The notes: generated from the letters alone by a model not told the origin. A DNA stretch of 21,330 bases from Parasitella parasitica (GCA_025201805.1 MU619304.1:148792-170121), one strand, 5' to 3'. Shown: positions 1 to 10,100, counted from the stretch's first letter. A program made the numbers and translations.

Positions 1-797
1 TTTCGGGGTTTCCACTCTAGCTGGTGTTCCTACGGCAGATCTAGCCCAATTGTTTCTCATATTGATATTAAATCCAGCCTCATCGATAAAAATGCAGTTT
101 TTTGTTTTGTCTAAATCTGAGTCTTTCCATTTCATGAACAATTCATATCTTGTCTGCAAAGTTTTCTCAGAATTCCTTGCCTCAGGTTCGAAGCTAGGCT
201 TCTTGACAGAGATGAGCATATTATTTTTCAAATGATGGTTGAGTTGAGGCTTCGAAATGATGAAGTCCATGAACTGTATAGTCAAAGATTCAATGATATC
301 GTCAGCATAAAGCTGAGGATCTTCGTCAAGTAATTTTTGAATATACTCCTCGTGCTCGATCTTAAACGAACTTGGTCGACCAAAATTCATTTTCGACTGC
401 TTGTAAGGTATTTCTCCAGTCTCTACGTAACGATCCCACCATCGTTTGGCAGTACGAGGATGTACACCAAATGTCTTTGCATAGTAAGTTACCAGTCCCC
501 TTTGCATGGGACTCTCAATCATTCGATCTATAAATAGTTCCCATGTTTGGTCACTATAGTTATTGTATACTGCTTGGGTGTTTTGCTTGGCAGCTTTGGG
601 CTTTTCAGCTGTATTCTCAGTGGTTGCCTTTTCTTGGGGCTTAAGACTTAAGTAAGTCTTTTGGCTTGTTATTGTTTCCAGAACAATGTTGGGATCGGTG
701 ATATCGGTTAAGACACCCTCCATTGGTCAAGGACTTTCTCTCCTTGTTCGTTGTAAACGTTTTCTTGTTCATCTTCGTAAAAAAAGGTGTTTGTCAT
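1..797 (-). pseudogene. IS630/Tc1-mariner-type transposase, 5' part, frameshifted and cut by window edge
   Basis: The minus strand reads openly from an ATG at 723 to the window edge (241 codons). Residues ~75-105 form a helix-turn-helix (VHPRTAKRWWDRY) for DNA binding. The FIDEAGFN motif near residue 214 carries the first catalytic Asp of the DDE/D fold, as in IS630/Tc1 transposases, which cut and paste DNA at TA targets. The other two catalytic acids would lie beyond the left edge. A second ATG at 797 opens about 25 acidic, protein-like residues in another frame that run into codon 1 of the long frame. An in-frame TGA (729-727) lies just upstream of the 723 ATG. I infer that one small indel near 720-725 broke the original N-terminus, so the copy is probably inactive, although starting at 723 would keep the HTH. 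Family assignment is fairly sure; whether it functions is unknown. Confidence 0.8.
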
Positions 798-853
798 TGC
801 AAAATTTGATATAAAGGCAAAAGAAAAGGGAAAGCTTCAGGGACATATGTATT

Positions 854-969
854 TCGCCAATTTGACTTAACTCAAAACGACAATTACTAAAGCACAAGCC
901 AACAAATACATTTTTAATAACCGACAATCATTTTTGGCTAAACGACATTTATTTTTTGCAAACCGACAA
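854..969. repeat. Six helically phased CCGACAA-like heptamers beside the transposase
   Basis: Heptamers TCGCCAA (854), ACGACAA (877), CCAACAA (899), CCGACAA (921), ACGACAT (942) and CCGACAA (963) start 23, 22, 22, 21 and 21 bp apart, about two helical turns. Each is followed by an AT-rich stretch. The array lies immediately upstream of the transposase (minus-strand sense). A subterminal transposase-binding array, or a binding array in the transposase promoter, is the simplest reading; both are inference. Confidence 0.6.
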
Positions 970-1214
970 AATTTACCAGCCGCACTGTATCTAGCGAGCG
1001 AATACCCTTATCAAGTTGTAATCATGTAGACGCAATATTGCCGGCCCTCTAAAACAATGGTAATATAAGCCTTAAACGGTTTACGATTTTTAAGTCAAAG
1101 TAAAGTATGTCTCCAAACTGTAAATAATGGGAGCTATACCCTGAGTAACTCTTGATGCTTTAAGATAAAATGTGAACCTATAGAGTAACTATAAGCCTGT
1201 GGGTCCTTTGAATC

Positions 1215-1268
1215 GTATAAACTGCATTGGATCTTGGAGAATTGATAATCAATGAACACAGTTTATAC
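1215..1268. repeat. Inverted repeat / potential hairpin
   Basis: GTATAAACTG (1215-1224) and CAGTTTATAC (1259-1268) are perfect 10-bp inverted copies. Directly inside them CATTG and CAATG also pair, with a 4-nt bulge, and the loop holds the palindrome ATTGATAATCAAT (1241-1253). It could be a small MITE-like remnant or a chance AT-rich palindrome. Confidence 0.5.
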
Positions 1269-1459
1269 ACAATGAACGCGCATTTCAGCGTATTAGACAT
1301 TTTCATGGACACCATCTTTTAACTATGATGATAATGGCTAAATGACGACCTACACATCATGAGATCAGGCTCATTGCTTAGCGCATTCAATTAAAATACA
1401 TTTACAGGTTGTCCTATTAAAAATTCATTCTAGCTCTGTCATGTGCCAAAATCTGGCAA

Positions 1460-1467
1460 TATATAAT
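1460..1467 (+). promoter_or_regulatory. Candidate TATA box of F-box gene
   Basis: TATATAAT lies 56 bp upstream of the ATG at 1523, a plausible distance for a short 5' leader. It is a consensus match only. Confidence 0.35.
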
Positions 1468-1522
1468 CAGTCAGGAAGAACATGTATTTTTGCTCTTTCC
1501 CAAACATTAAAAACGAAACGAA

Positions 1523-2500
1523 ATGGATACCTTGCCTAATGAAATATTGTCTGCCATATTCAACCAAGTTGGATTGGAGTCGATAGTGAAATTAGCCGAA
1601 TGTCGATTAGTTTCTTCGCTTTGGGATCAACTTTCCGCGCAAGTATTGTTTAGTCAAACGGTAGATTTGAGAACGAACGGGCAGATTGCCAAGTTTAATT
1701 ACCACTTGGCCAGGAAGCCAGCGCTTGCTCATTTCATCCAGTCAATCCATCTGTCCGATTTAAACCCTCCTTTGTCATTCCAACGCGAGTTTCTCAGTTT
1801 GGCATTGACACCAAATATCAGGTATTTGACAGGTGAAGTGAATGAGGAATTATTTTCTTGTTTACTAGATGTGGCTAAAAGATCAGCAAAGGCTGGAGAG
1901 AAATTCTCCAAGCTTCAAGTGTTGCCGGAGCTATCTTTAAGGGAACCTTTTGGACCACGAGTATTTCTAACTGTGCAAGATGTATCAACCTCGTTGATGC
2001 ATGTTAAACAATCTTTATTGCATACCAAATACTTTCATATCGCATTCCATTTCAAAGAAAGTTTGAGAGAGTTAAGTATCTCACAGTTTCCGGATCCTAC
2101 GAAAACGATGAAGACGTTCTTTGCTCACCTGAATGAGTTCAAGAGTTTGACCAACCTCACTTTGAATTTCTTTGACGTGTTCCCCGGTGACCAGTGTCAT
2201 GGTTTCCTTGAACTGGACAAAACTCTCAACAAGTGCGAACATCTGCAGTTTCTTAGACTCAGATGGTACAGCGCTGACGAACGTTCAATGGGAACAGCCG
2301 AATTCCAAGAATGGCTTTCAAGCAATGTTATGAAAGTCCCAGGCCCTCTTAAACTTGAACTGGCAGGCGTATCGATTTCTCATGTAACAGAGTATCTTGT
2401 CCACAAGTACCCCAATATCTCTTCAGTGCGGCTTTCAAGCCTTACGCTCAGAGAAGTGCGCGTTATGAATGCAATTGCGCACATCGATAGGGAGTTGTAA
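1523..2500 (+). CDS. F-box protein with LRR-like C-terminal region
   Basis: One uninterrupted exon of 325 codons, with a good AAACGAAATGG start context. Residues 1-40 (TLPNEILSAIF ... LVSSLWDQLS) match the F-box, which binds Skp1 in SCF ubiquitin ligases. The rest has leucine-rich segments (LRELSISQFPD, LTNLTLNFF, LQFLRLRW, VRLSSLTL) typical of degenerate leucine-rich repeats that would recruit a substrate. Such proteins form large, fast-evolving families in mucoralean fungi. No intron is visible, unlike most neighbours. A TATA box lies at 1460, and an AATAAA at 2787 is followed by a run of 13 A. The specific substrate cannot be inferred. Probably cytosolic or nuclear, as no signal peptide or membrane segment is seen. 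Confidence 0.8.
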   Translation: MDTLPNEILSAIFNQVGLESIVKLAECRLVSSLWDQLSAQVLFSQTVDLRTNGQIAKFNYHLARKPALAHFIQSIHLSDLNPPLSFQREFLSLALTPNIRYLTGEVNEELFSCLLDVAKRSAKAGEKFSKLQVLPELSLREPFGPRVFLTVQDVSTSLMHVKQSLLHTKYFHIAFHFKESLRELSISQFPDPTKTMKTFFAHLNEFKSLTNLTLNFFDVFPGDQCHGFLELDKTLNKCEHLQFLRLRWYSADERSMGTAEFQEWLSSNVMKVPGPLKLELAGVSISHVTEYLVHKYPNISSVRLSSLTLREVRVMNAIAHIDREL

Positions 2501-2946
2501 GAATGCTCAAAATCGAAGAAATAGTCTTTCGTTTTATTGTTTAAGCTATGCTATAATTTTTTTTATATGACCTACATTTGTATGCTTTTTATATGACTTA
2601 CACTTGTATGCTCTTTAAGTGGACCATATATGTCTCTATATGCCCCACATATGCTCTTTATATTACCACTATGCTTTTAAGTGGCCTACATATGTCCTTA
2701 TATGACCCACATACGCTCTTTATACGTACGACTCATTTACCTGTAATATTCGTATTTAAACCTCGTAAATTATGTTTCCATGTATAAATAAAAAAATGTT
2801 GTAGGCCAAAAAAAAAAAAAGTATTAAAATTCGCAAATGCAATAATGTTTAGGTAGTTATAAAGTTGTAGATACAAGGAATCTCTGCAATGCTTTGTTAA
2901 TGATCAAGGATTCAAGTTCCATGTGCAATCCAACATGATTCTTTTA
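2501..2946. other. 3' flank between F-box and CLPB-like genes (convergent)
   Basis: Gene-free and very AT-rich. It holds the degenerate tandem repeat at 2564-2735, an AATAAA hexamer at 2787-2792, and 13 A at 2808-2820. It is the shared 3' region of two convergent genes. Confidence 0.5.
2564..2735. repeat. Degenerate tandem repeat in the F-box 3' region
   Basis: About seven diverged copies of a roughly 17-29 bp unit of the form TATATGACCYACATATGCTCTTT alternate with shorter AAGTGGCCTACATATGTCCT variants. The higher-order pattern (long-long-short, long-long-short) suggests that a block of about 75 bp was duplicated. It contains no convincing coding content. Confidence 0.65.
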
Positions 2947-5356
2947 TTACTTTTTACTTCCAAACCATCCACCGTTCCCGGGCTTCTTACTATCATCACC
3001 TCCTCGCTCAGGAATTTCAATCTTGCAAATGCGATGCTTTTTATCTAATGCCTTGTCAACCACAATATGAACGCGCCCGCCATCCAAAACATCGTCATTC
3101 TCGTTGGCTTTAGCAATGAGGTTGACCACCTTTCGTTCTACTTCATACTTGATGCTACGGGCACCATAACGAATATTATAGCCATCCGACAATACATCTA
3201 CGACCTCAGGGTCCCATGTCATTGTGATGCCATGGCGCGCCCTTGCCTTTTCAGCCCACCTCGAAAGTTCCCTAGAGGTAATTTCGCGCAATTCTTCCTC
3301 GCTGAAAGGCAGAAAGAACAGAACTTCATTGATACGACCTAAAAATTCATCACGACGAAAGTGCTCATAGAGGATGGGGTGTATAACGTGCTCGATAAAC
3401 TGACGGGAGAGCGAGATTTGGCGTTGTACCTGATCGGCTGCTTCTTCTGATTTGGGTTTCTTGTTCGGCTCGACTACAGCAGCAGTGCCCGTCGTTTGAG
3501 CATCTGAAGACACAGAGGCTTCTAGTCGCAGCAGCTCCGCTTCATCCGCAATTTCATGCTGAGCCAAATTGGATGTCATGACAAAAATGGCGTCCTTGCA
3601 TTCGACTGTCGTACCTTTACCATCAGTTATACGACCTTCATCAAACAATTGGAGCATGATAGTCAATACATCTGGGTGTGCCTTTTCAACTTCATCCAGT
3701 AAAACAACCGCATTGGGGCCTGTGATAGGTAAATGTTAGATACGCCCATCTTTTCTTGTATTGTATAGAGGCGTTCATACTTACACTCCTTGAGTTTTTC
3801 TGTCAGCTGGCCACCCTCGTCGTAGCCCTGTACACCATCAAATTGATTGGTATGGTTTAAATGCATTGCCTTGAGATACTATGTACTTACCACATAGCCT
3901 GGCGGAGAGCCAATAAATCGAGAGACATCATGCTTATGCTGAAACTCACTCATGTCTATGCGGACAAATCCCTTATCCAATTGCTTGCCATGGAGATGTT
4001 GTGCAAGAGCTACGAGAATACCGTTGAGTCATGGAAATCAGGGTGTGTGTGGCAGATACTCATCTTACCCTTTGCAAGCTCCGTTTTGCCTACACCAGAT
4101 GATCCGCAGAACAAAAATACAAGGGGATGCTCTTCGTCGTGCCATCCGTTTTGCTTACGTCTAATCGCGCTAGCAAGAGCGTGGATTGGGCCCAACTGGC
4201 CCACAATGCGAGCCTTCAGAGCGTCTTCCAACGGGTGCTTTTTTCGGTACTCTTTGTCTTTCAAGAGCTGAGCTTTTCGTAGACGTTCATCATGCTCTGC
4301 CTTATCTTTCGGGAACGAAGTCTCTTTCTCTATGCGACAGAGGGACAGAGGTTATGGGTAGGCTCTCATATGCAAATAGTGGACCTACTGTGCAGCATTT
4401 CCTCGATTTCTGTATTTTGCTCGCCTGTGAATCGCTCGACATAGTACAAATATTCGCGAGGTGTCAGTCCATGTGAATTACGAACCAAAGGATCAGCAAA
4501 ATGATCCAACAAAAGCTTTACAATGCTGGGGTTACATATAATAACTGCGTAGTGAAGAGCAGTGTACTCTCGATAATCTCTGTACGGCAAGAGGTCTTCA
4601 GAGAAGTCGACTTGACGAATGTTGGCGGCTTGATGGGATCGGGGATAATACTGATCCTCCAGATTGGGATCTGCAAAAATGTGCTGAATTGGTGATCATC
4701 GTCCTGGCAACTAGCGTTTTTTTTTTTTCGACATACCTGCCCCCTTTTCCAACAAGAACTTGACCATTGGCTCATTATCTTGAATCACAGCTACTTGCTA
4801 CCAAACGAAAGCTTGAGTGGAAATATCAAGCCTGGAGTGTGCAGCAAAACTTACCAATGGCGTCCAGCCGTATCTGTGATATACATTGGGACTAAAGTTT
4901 GGGTCTTCTGCCAACCTAGCCACCGTTAAAAAATGCGTGTGATATATATAAATGTACGTCGGAAACCCCATTTTCTTTACCTTTTCAATGCCTTTAAATC
5001 ATTCTGTACGATGGCTTGACAAATGGAATCACCCAAGGCTACAATGAAATGTGTCAATATGATGCGCATGACTGGGGATATTTCGAGCACTAGTTACAGT
5101 CATTTGCTTCCAAAGCCAAGACGTTGTTATCCAAGAGTCCATACGTTAGAGCTGCTGCCGTGAGCACAGCGGATGTCTTCCAGAGACTCGAGAAATAGCG
5201 TGTTTTCTGCTGTTGCGTGGCCACTACGGCCGCAGTTGCAGTTGAAATGGTTTTAATTGTCGCTGGAAATGCGGATTTAGACGTTGGAAGCGAGCATGGT
5301 CGTCCAACAAGAGTGCGCACAGACACCCTATTTTGCAATAGCCTTAGTCGCAACAT
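2947..5356 (-). CDS. CLPB: Mitochondrial ankyrin-AAA+ protein disaggregase, CLPB/Skd3-like
   Basis: Nine exons: 5356-5098, 5038-4981, 4915-4855, 4797-4737, 4670-4389, 4329-4069, 4009-3891, 3827-3785, 3719-2947. All phases fit and give 638 residues. Residues 1-55 are Arg/Ser-rich with a TRYFSS site, then a hydrophobic stretch (~62-75): a bipartite presequence suggesting the intermembrane space. Ankyrin repeats follow (~122-153 WTPLQVAV...KGADPN; ~182-211 YTALHYAV). A single AAA+ module has Walker A GSSGVGKT (316-323), pore-loop GYVG (365-368), Walker B VVLLDE (386-391), a GRINE arginine-finger region and a C-terminal ClpB D2-small domain with GARSIK sensor 2. Skd3 uses ATP to keep intermembrane-space proteins soluble. 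Bacterial ClpB and Hsp78 have two AAA+ modules and no ankyrins, so this is the Skd3 architecture. The start codon lies 208 bp downstream of the RAD51 stop. Gene order and the ankyrin splice joins are well supported. Confidence 0.9.
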
Positions 5357-5564
5357 GGTTGTATGAAAGAGAAAAAGCAGGAAAAAAAAGACGCATAATC
5401 AAAGTAGGGGATATTTTAATTCACAAAACAAGTCCGGGTCTTTGATGAGACTGATGCATAGATAGAGGAGTATATTATTAGGACATGTACATGATAAAGA
5501 AAAAAAAAAAAAAAAGGCAAGAAAAAGAAAGGATAGATATTTTACAGTTGTTGTAATACCAAGA
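5357..5564 (-). other. RAD51-CLPB intergenic spacer with poly(A)16
   Basis: Compact 208-bp spacer that serves as the RAD51 3' UTR and the CLPB-like promoter. It has 16 A at 5500-5515 (T-run on the coding strand), which may act in termination or nucleosome exclusion. No TATA consensus was recognised. Confidence 0.4.
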
Positions 5565-6747
5565 TCATTCAACTGCATCGCTGATGCCGTCCTCCAGGAT
5601 GGCAAAAGTGCATTCACTCTCTGCCAATGAAGGCGAATCGTAGATTTTACAGATACGATTTTCACCACGGCCTTTGCGCAGCTGCAGCCTTGTACATGAA
5701 GCATGAGCAATGATGTTTCCGCCTGCCGGTTTTTTGGGATCCGGATTGAACATGGAAGCTCCACCGTCCACCTGTGCCACGACCTGGTTGGTGATGACAA
5801 CCGCCACGCCAAACTCATCTGCTAAACGCTGCAGTTGGCGAAGAAACTGTGCTAGATGCATCTGACGTGCGGCCAGTTCTCCACGACCTGAAAAATCTGT
5901 GCGATAAAGTGCCATGGCTGAATCAACAATCAAAATGGAGAATCTTGCTTCGGACATCATGGCTGCAGCTTGGATTAAAAGCGATGTTTGGTGATCTGTG
6001 TTGTATGCACGAGCATAGGCAATGTTGTCTAGTGTTTCTTCGCCGTTCAACGAGTACTTGTTTGCGATAGAGAGAATACGGTTTGGTCGAAATGTGGCCT
6101 CGGTATCGATAAATAGACATTTGCCTTCTCCCCCTCCCATACTCACTGGTAATTGCGCAGTAACTGCCAATGTGTGACACAGCTGGCTCTTGCCTGTTCT
6201 GAATTCTCCAAACAGCTCTGTTATAGATCCTGTCTCAATGCCACCTAGCACAGCGGTTAGCTGCTGTGTTGAAGAGACTCCGTAGCAAATTTACCTCCCA
6301 AAATACGATCCAGTTCTGTGGAACCTGTTGTTATGGTTACAATTTCTTGTCGACGCTGATGCACATCCATAGCCGTAGTAAATCCCAAATTAACGATTTT
6401 TGCGGCTGATTTGTGCGGATAAGTATTTGGATTGTCAAGTGTTTGCAGAAGGGGGGGGGGGGGACAATGCCTACCTTCTGCGAGAATTCGATCTGCTTTT
6501 GTTTCTGATATTCCTTTGATATTGAGCAACGCTCTTTTTGTTGCATAGGCAACGGATTCAACGGTAAAGAAACCACCCTCCTTCAGTTTCTTTATATCAG
6601 TTGCTGAGATTCCAGAGCTCTGGGTAAAAGAAAAAAAAATCAACAACTTGAATGACTGGATACATTGACAGTGTGTTCTCTGCTTACCTCTAATTTGGCA
6701 ATTAACAAGTATCCAGTCTCTTCTTCCCCGCCTTGTGTTTGGGACAT
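5565..6747 (-). CDS. RAD51: RAD51 recombinase
   Basis: Four exons: 6747-6688, 6619-6475, 6405-6295, 6244-5565. Phases close perfectly to 331 residues, near the usual ~340. The N-terminal helix-hairpin-helix DNA-binding lobe ([29 protein letters not shown]) is followed by the RecA core: Walker [10 protein letters not shown] (118-126), Walker B ILIVDS (Asp213), [18 protein letters not shown], and the C-terminal GGNIIAHAS ... RICKIYDSP block. [10 protein letters not shown] and RICKIYDSP point to RAD51 rather than meiotic DMC1. It forms ATP-dependent filaments on single-stranded DNA for homologous recombination in the nucleus. Oddities: DTEATFRP replaces the usual [17 protein letters not shown] replaces SATALYRTD, and intron 2 has 13 consecutive C on the coding strand next to its donor. 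The start at 6747 is the first ATG giving the family's acidic N-terminus. Confidence 0.94.
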
Positions 6748-7117
6748 GATAGTGCAAGCGTAATTCAACAAGAGAAAAGACAAAATTGGATTCGAGATGC
6801 GAGTGGCATCCCTTTCTCGTGTCTGCAAAGCGCGACTGTGAAAACATTCAGTGTTACAGGACCATTTAACGAATCAAATGTTATCCATGATCCCTCAAAA
6901 GGAGATGAGGTTGTAAATGTTTATTTAAAGCCATAGTGACACGGCCATCAAAGGATTATGTGCATTCCTACTGCGTAAACTACTCTTTGGATGGTGCATT
7001 TACTACCGTGTTTCCGCAAATAAAAGCACATTACTTGTACGCAATCAGACCTGTACAAACAACAACAACAACAACAACAACAACAAAAAAAAAAAAAAGA
7101 GTTTATAATATACAAGT
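6748..7117. other. DYRK-RAD51 intergenic region
   Basis: 370 bp that serves as the kinase 3' UTR and the RAD51 promoter. It has an (AAC)n microsatellite fused to A14 at 7058-7098. I looked for an MCB box (ACGCGT), which drives RAD51 in several fungi, and saw none. Small plus-strand frames here do not look coding. Confidence 0.45.
7058..7098. repeat. (AAC)n microsatellite followed by A14
   Basis: Nine AAC units run directly into 14 A. On the kinase coding strand this reads T14 then (GTT)9, about 20 nt after the stop codon, so it lies in the 3' UTR or terminator. Confidence 0.9.
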
Positions 7118-10100
7118 CTATTGTTTTTTTATAGTCTGAATCCATGGATGCTTTAAAGCGTCCAACGGCTTCAACCTTTCCTCAGGCTCCCATGTGAGGC
7201 ATTTACTAATAAAGTCTCCAAAATCTCGGTCAAAAGTGTCGTACGTCGATCGCTTGAGTGCTTCTGTGAACGTCTGTGAGTTGGGCCTTCTCTTCTTGCC
7301 TTTAGAGTTGATTGCTTTACGGGGCTGATCGTACGAATCTGTGGATTAGCCAGGCCAACATTAGTACACTACAATCATGCATACATTGCTAATAGTCTAT
7401 GGCACATACCAAAAAACTGCTTTTTCCTTGTGCACCGGTCTAAATAGTCTTTAGTTGGCACGCCTATCAATTGCATAATACATGCTAATTGATCAGGCTC
7501 ATTCTCACCCGGAAACAAGGGTTTCCCGGTGTATAGTTCTGCCAAGATACACCCTGTACTCCACATATCGATGGGCAATCCATAATCTAGTCCAAGGATG
7601 ACTTCAGGGGCACGGTAGAATCTACTTTGGATGTAGGTGTATACTTTTTCATTAGAATAGCATGAGCTGCCGTAATCAATTACTCGGATCCCACTGCGAT
7701 CGGGTTGCTTTAGTAGGATATTCTCAGGCTTTAGATCACAGTGAATGACATTGTGTTCACTGAGAAGCTTTAACGAGGTCAGGATCTGGAAAGCAAACCT
7801 ACACGACTTTGCCATCAGGTGCAAATAATAATCACAGCTTGTGTTCGTATTTACCTCTTTACTAATCCCATACTAAATCCTTGATACGAATTTTGTTGAA
7901 GAATTTCGTATAAATTAAGGCTCAAGCATTCGAAAACTATGCATAAATGGTCTCTGAAATAGAAGCTATCCATCATCTTGACATTATAATGTTTATGCTT
8001 GGGATCCTATATGGAAGGCATAAATAAAAAAATAAAAAAAAAGTTTGGTTTCGCATGTTTCGCATGCAAGTATACAATCATACCCATTTCATCAGCTTCT
8101 CCAGGATCCTCACTTCTGTTTGCGCTTGCGCATGAAATCTCTTTTTGTTTCGAATAATCTTGACGGCCACAAATTCACTGTCGCTTTGCTTGTGATCTTT
8201 GCATTTTACAACCTGTCCAAAGGATCCCTTTCCCAAACTTTCTACAATTTCATATCTATAATTCAAATGATCTCGGAGGGCAATGTGGTAATCACCCTTC
8301 TCGTCATCATAGCCATAGTTATGAGCTGTTTCGTCAGTTGACGCCTGATGCTTCTTTGCATGAGAGCCGACGTAATAAATAGCTGGGTATCGCATAATCT
8401 CTGTCCTTTCAAACGGTGACAGAAATGGTCTATATCGATTCAAAGCAGCTACAAGCATGCATATGACGTTAATGCAAGCGTCCAAGCACCAAAACTAAGA
8501 CACTTACTCTTTGCACTCATGACTTCTAAATTCCCATCCTCCTTTCTGTACTCTTCGACAGCTGGCTCATCATTGTGCTGCTGTTCCTCGCTCTCTGTTG
8601 GAATACAGACATCAACGAGGCACTGCAGCCTATCATGTATTTTATCCATCCGGGAATCATGCGATGCAGTATGGTAGATGCCAAGTGGCGGAAATCCTTC
8701 TCTTGGATGATCCTCTATGACAAGATCATCAGGCTGGCTGATTAAACCTTGTGCTGAGATTAAGTTTGCACTGAGCCTTCTTGAGTTTTCCCTCTCTCTA
8801 TCCAGTTGATCTTGTAGAATGTCAGTCGCTCCGGTTGGGAAAGAAGGCCGTCTTTGGTAGTTCACAGAAACTTCCTTCCTTGAATTTGGCGGAAATTGTT
8901 TGATTGACTTTGGCACAACAACCTCTGGTTTCCTCAACTTGGTGGCAGGGGTTGTGGTCGTTGCAGTTGGTATGTTTGGCACCTGATTGATAGCAGTAGA
9001 TCGTGTGATGTTCGCTGGTTCCTGAATTTGTTGTGTTTCATCTTTGGCGATTTTGCTGCTAGTATTTTGCTGCTGCTGAACAGATTTTGGTAGTGGGATT
9101 CTGGTATTTGAGCTGCATGGTTTAATTGATGTCTTTTCTTGCTGGTGCTTCATCAAATCTCCAATTGTGTTTGAATGTTCGGTCAAAGTTGCCTGATTAA
9201 AGAATTGAGAAATGAATGTCAGTACAGGAAGGGTCAAGTAAAAGAAAGAGAGAAAAGAAGCAATTTCAGTTTTGCCTTTGCTCTCTCCTCTTTTTCTTTT
9301 AAGAGGAAAAAAAAAATTAATAAATTTACATGATGGGCTCCTTTTTTAGAAGGTAGAAGAATAGTAGGTGACAAGGTCAAAAGGTCTTCTTTGGAATCGT
9401 CAATGTCAGGTATCGTTTTATTATTGCGCACAGGTGATATCAGTGGATCAAATTCAGCCAAGTCTCGGTTTGCCTTTCCTGATTCTCGAGGAATAGGCTT
9501 GACAAGCCTAGCTATAGACGTATGTCGAACACGTCTACCGGGCGAGGAGGGTGGTGTTGGGCCTAGTTGTTTAGATGGTGTAGCAGATGTTGCCGCAGAA
9601 GAAGAAAGACCAACGGTAACAAGTGAGAAAGTGGTAGTATTGGTGGCAATGAGAGTGGGATTAGTAGGATTATTAGATGAATTAGTGGTTGGAGATACGC
9701 TCTCTGTCGATTGCGTATAGTTGGCTGATTTACGGGGCGTAGGAAGTCGAGTAGGCATCGCTTTAGTCGGTGATTTGGTGTCCACAACAGCAGCACCATC
9801 TACGCTCAAAGGTTGCTTTTGTGGTTTTTGTAATGGATCAAACTCGTGTAGCGATAAAGTAAGCGATGTGCTGCAATCATTCTTGTCCAGCAAGTTGACG
9901 CTATTCTTGTTGCTCTCATGTAACGAATCACAAGGTTTTCTCTGGCTGATAACGTTTGGTTGAACACATGGATATTCTGTCATGTCTAGTAGATTAGCTG
10001 AAGCTCTTCTATTTCTGGCTGATTTTTCAATTTGCGGTTCTCCTTGACATGCCTCCTCTAGGCTTCCTGTGTATGTATTTTCTTCTTCTTCTTCTTCATC

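Larger units (their letters stand above)
970..1522. other. Intergenic region between transposon remnant and F-box gene
   Basis: No coding region is seen. It contains an imperfect hairpin at 1215-1268 and a TATATAAT box at 1460-1467, 56 bp upstream of the F-box start codon. The right end of the transposon must lie somewhere here, but I could not recognise a terminal inverted repeat because its partner is outside the window. Confidence 0.5.

Noticed and set aside
4366-4388. Stop codon after the ankyrin region of the CLPB-like gene, suggesting a truncated protein
   Set aside because: A GTAGGT donor at 4388 and CATAG acceptor at 4330 remove it in phase and join the ankyrin part to the AAA+ linker.
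6748-7117. MCB (ACGCGT) cell-cycle element for RAD51
   Set aside because: Looked for in the RAD51 5' flank; only a partial GCGCGA is present.
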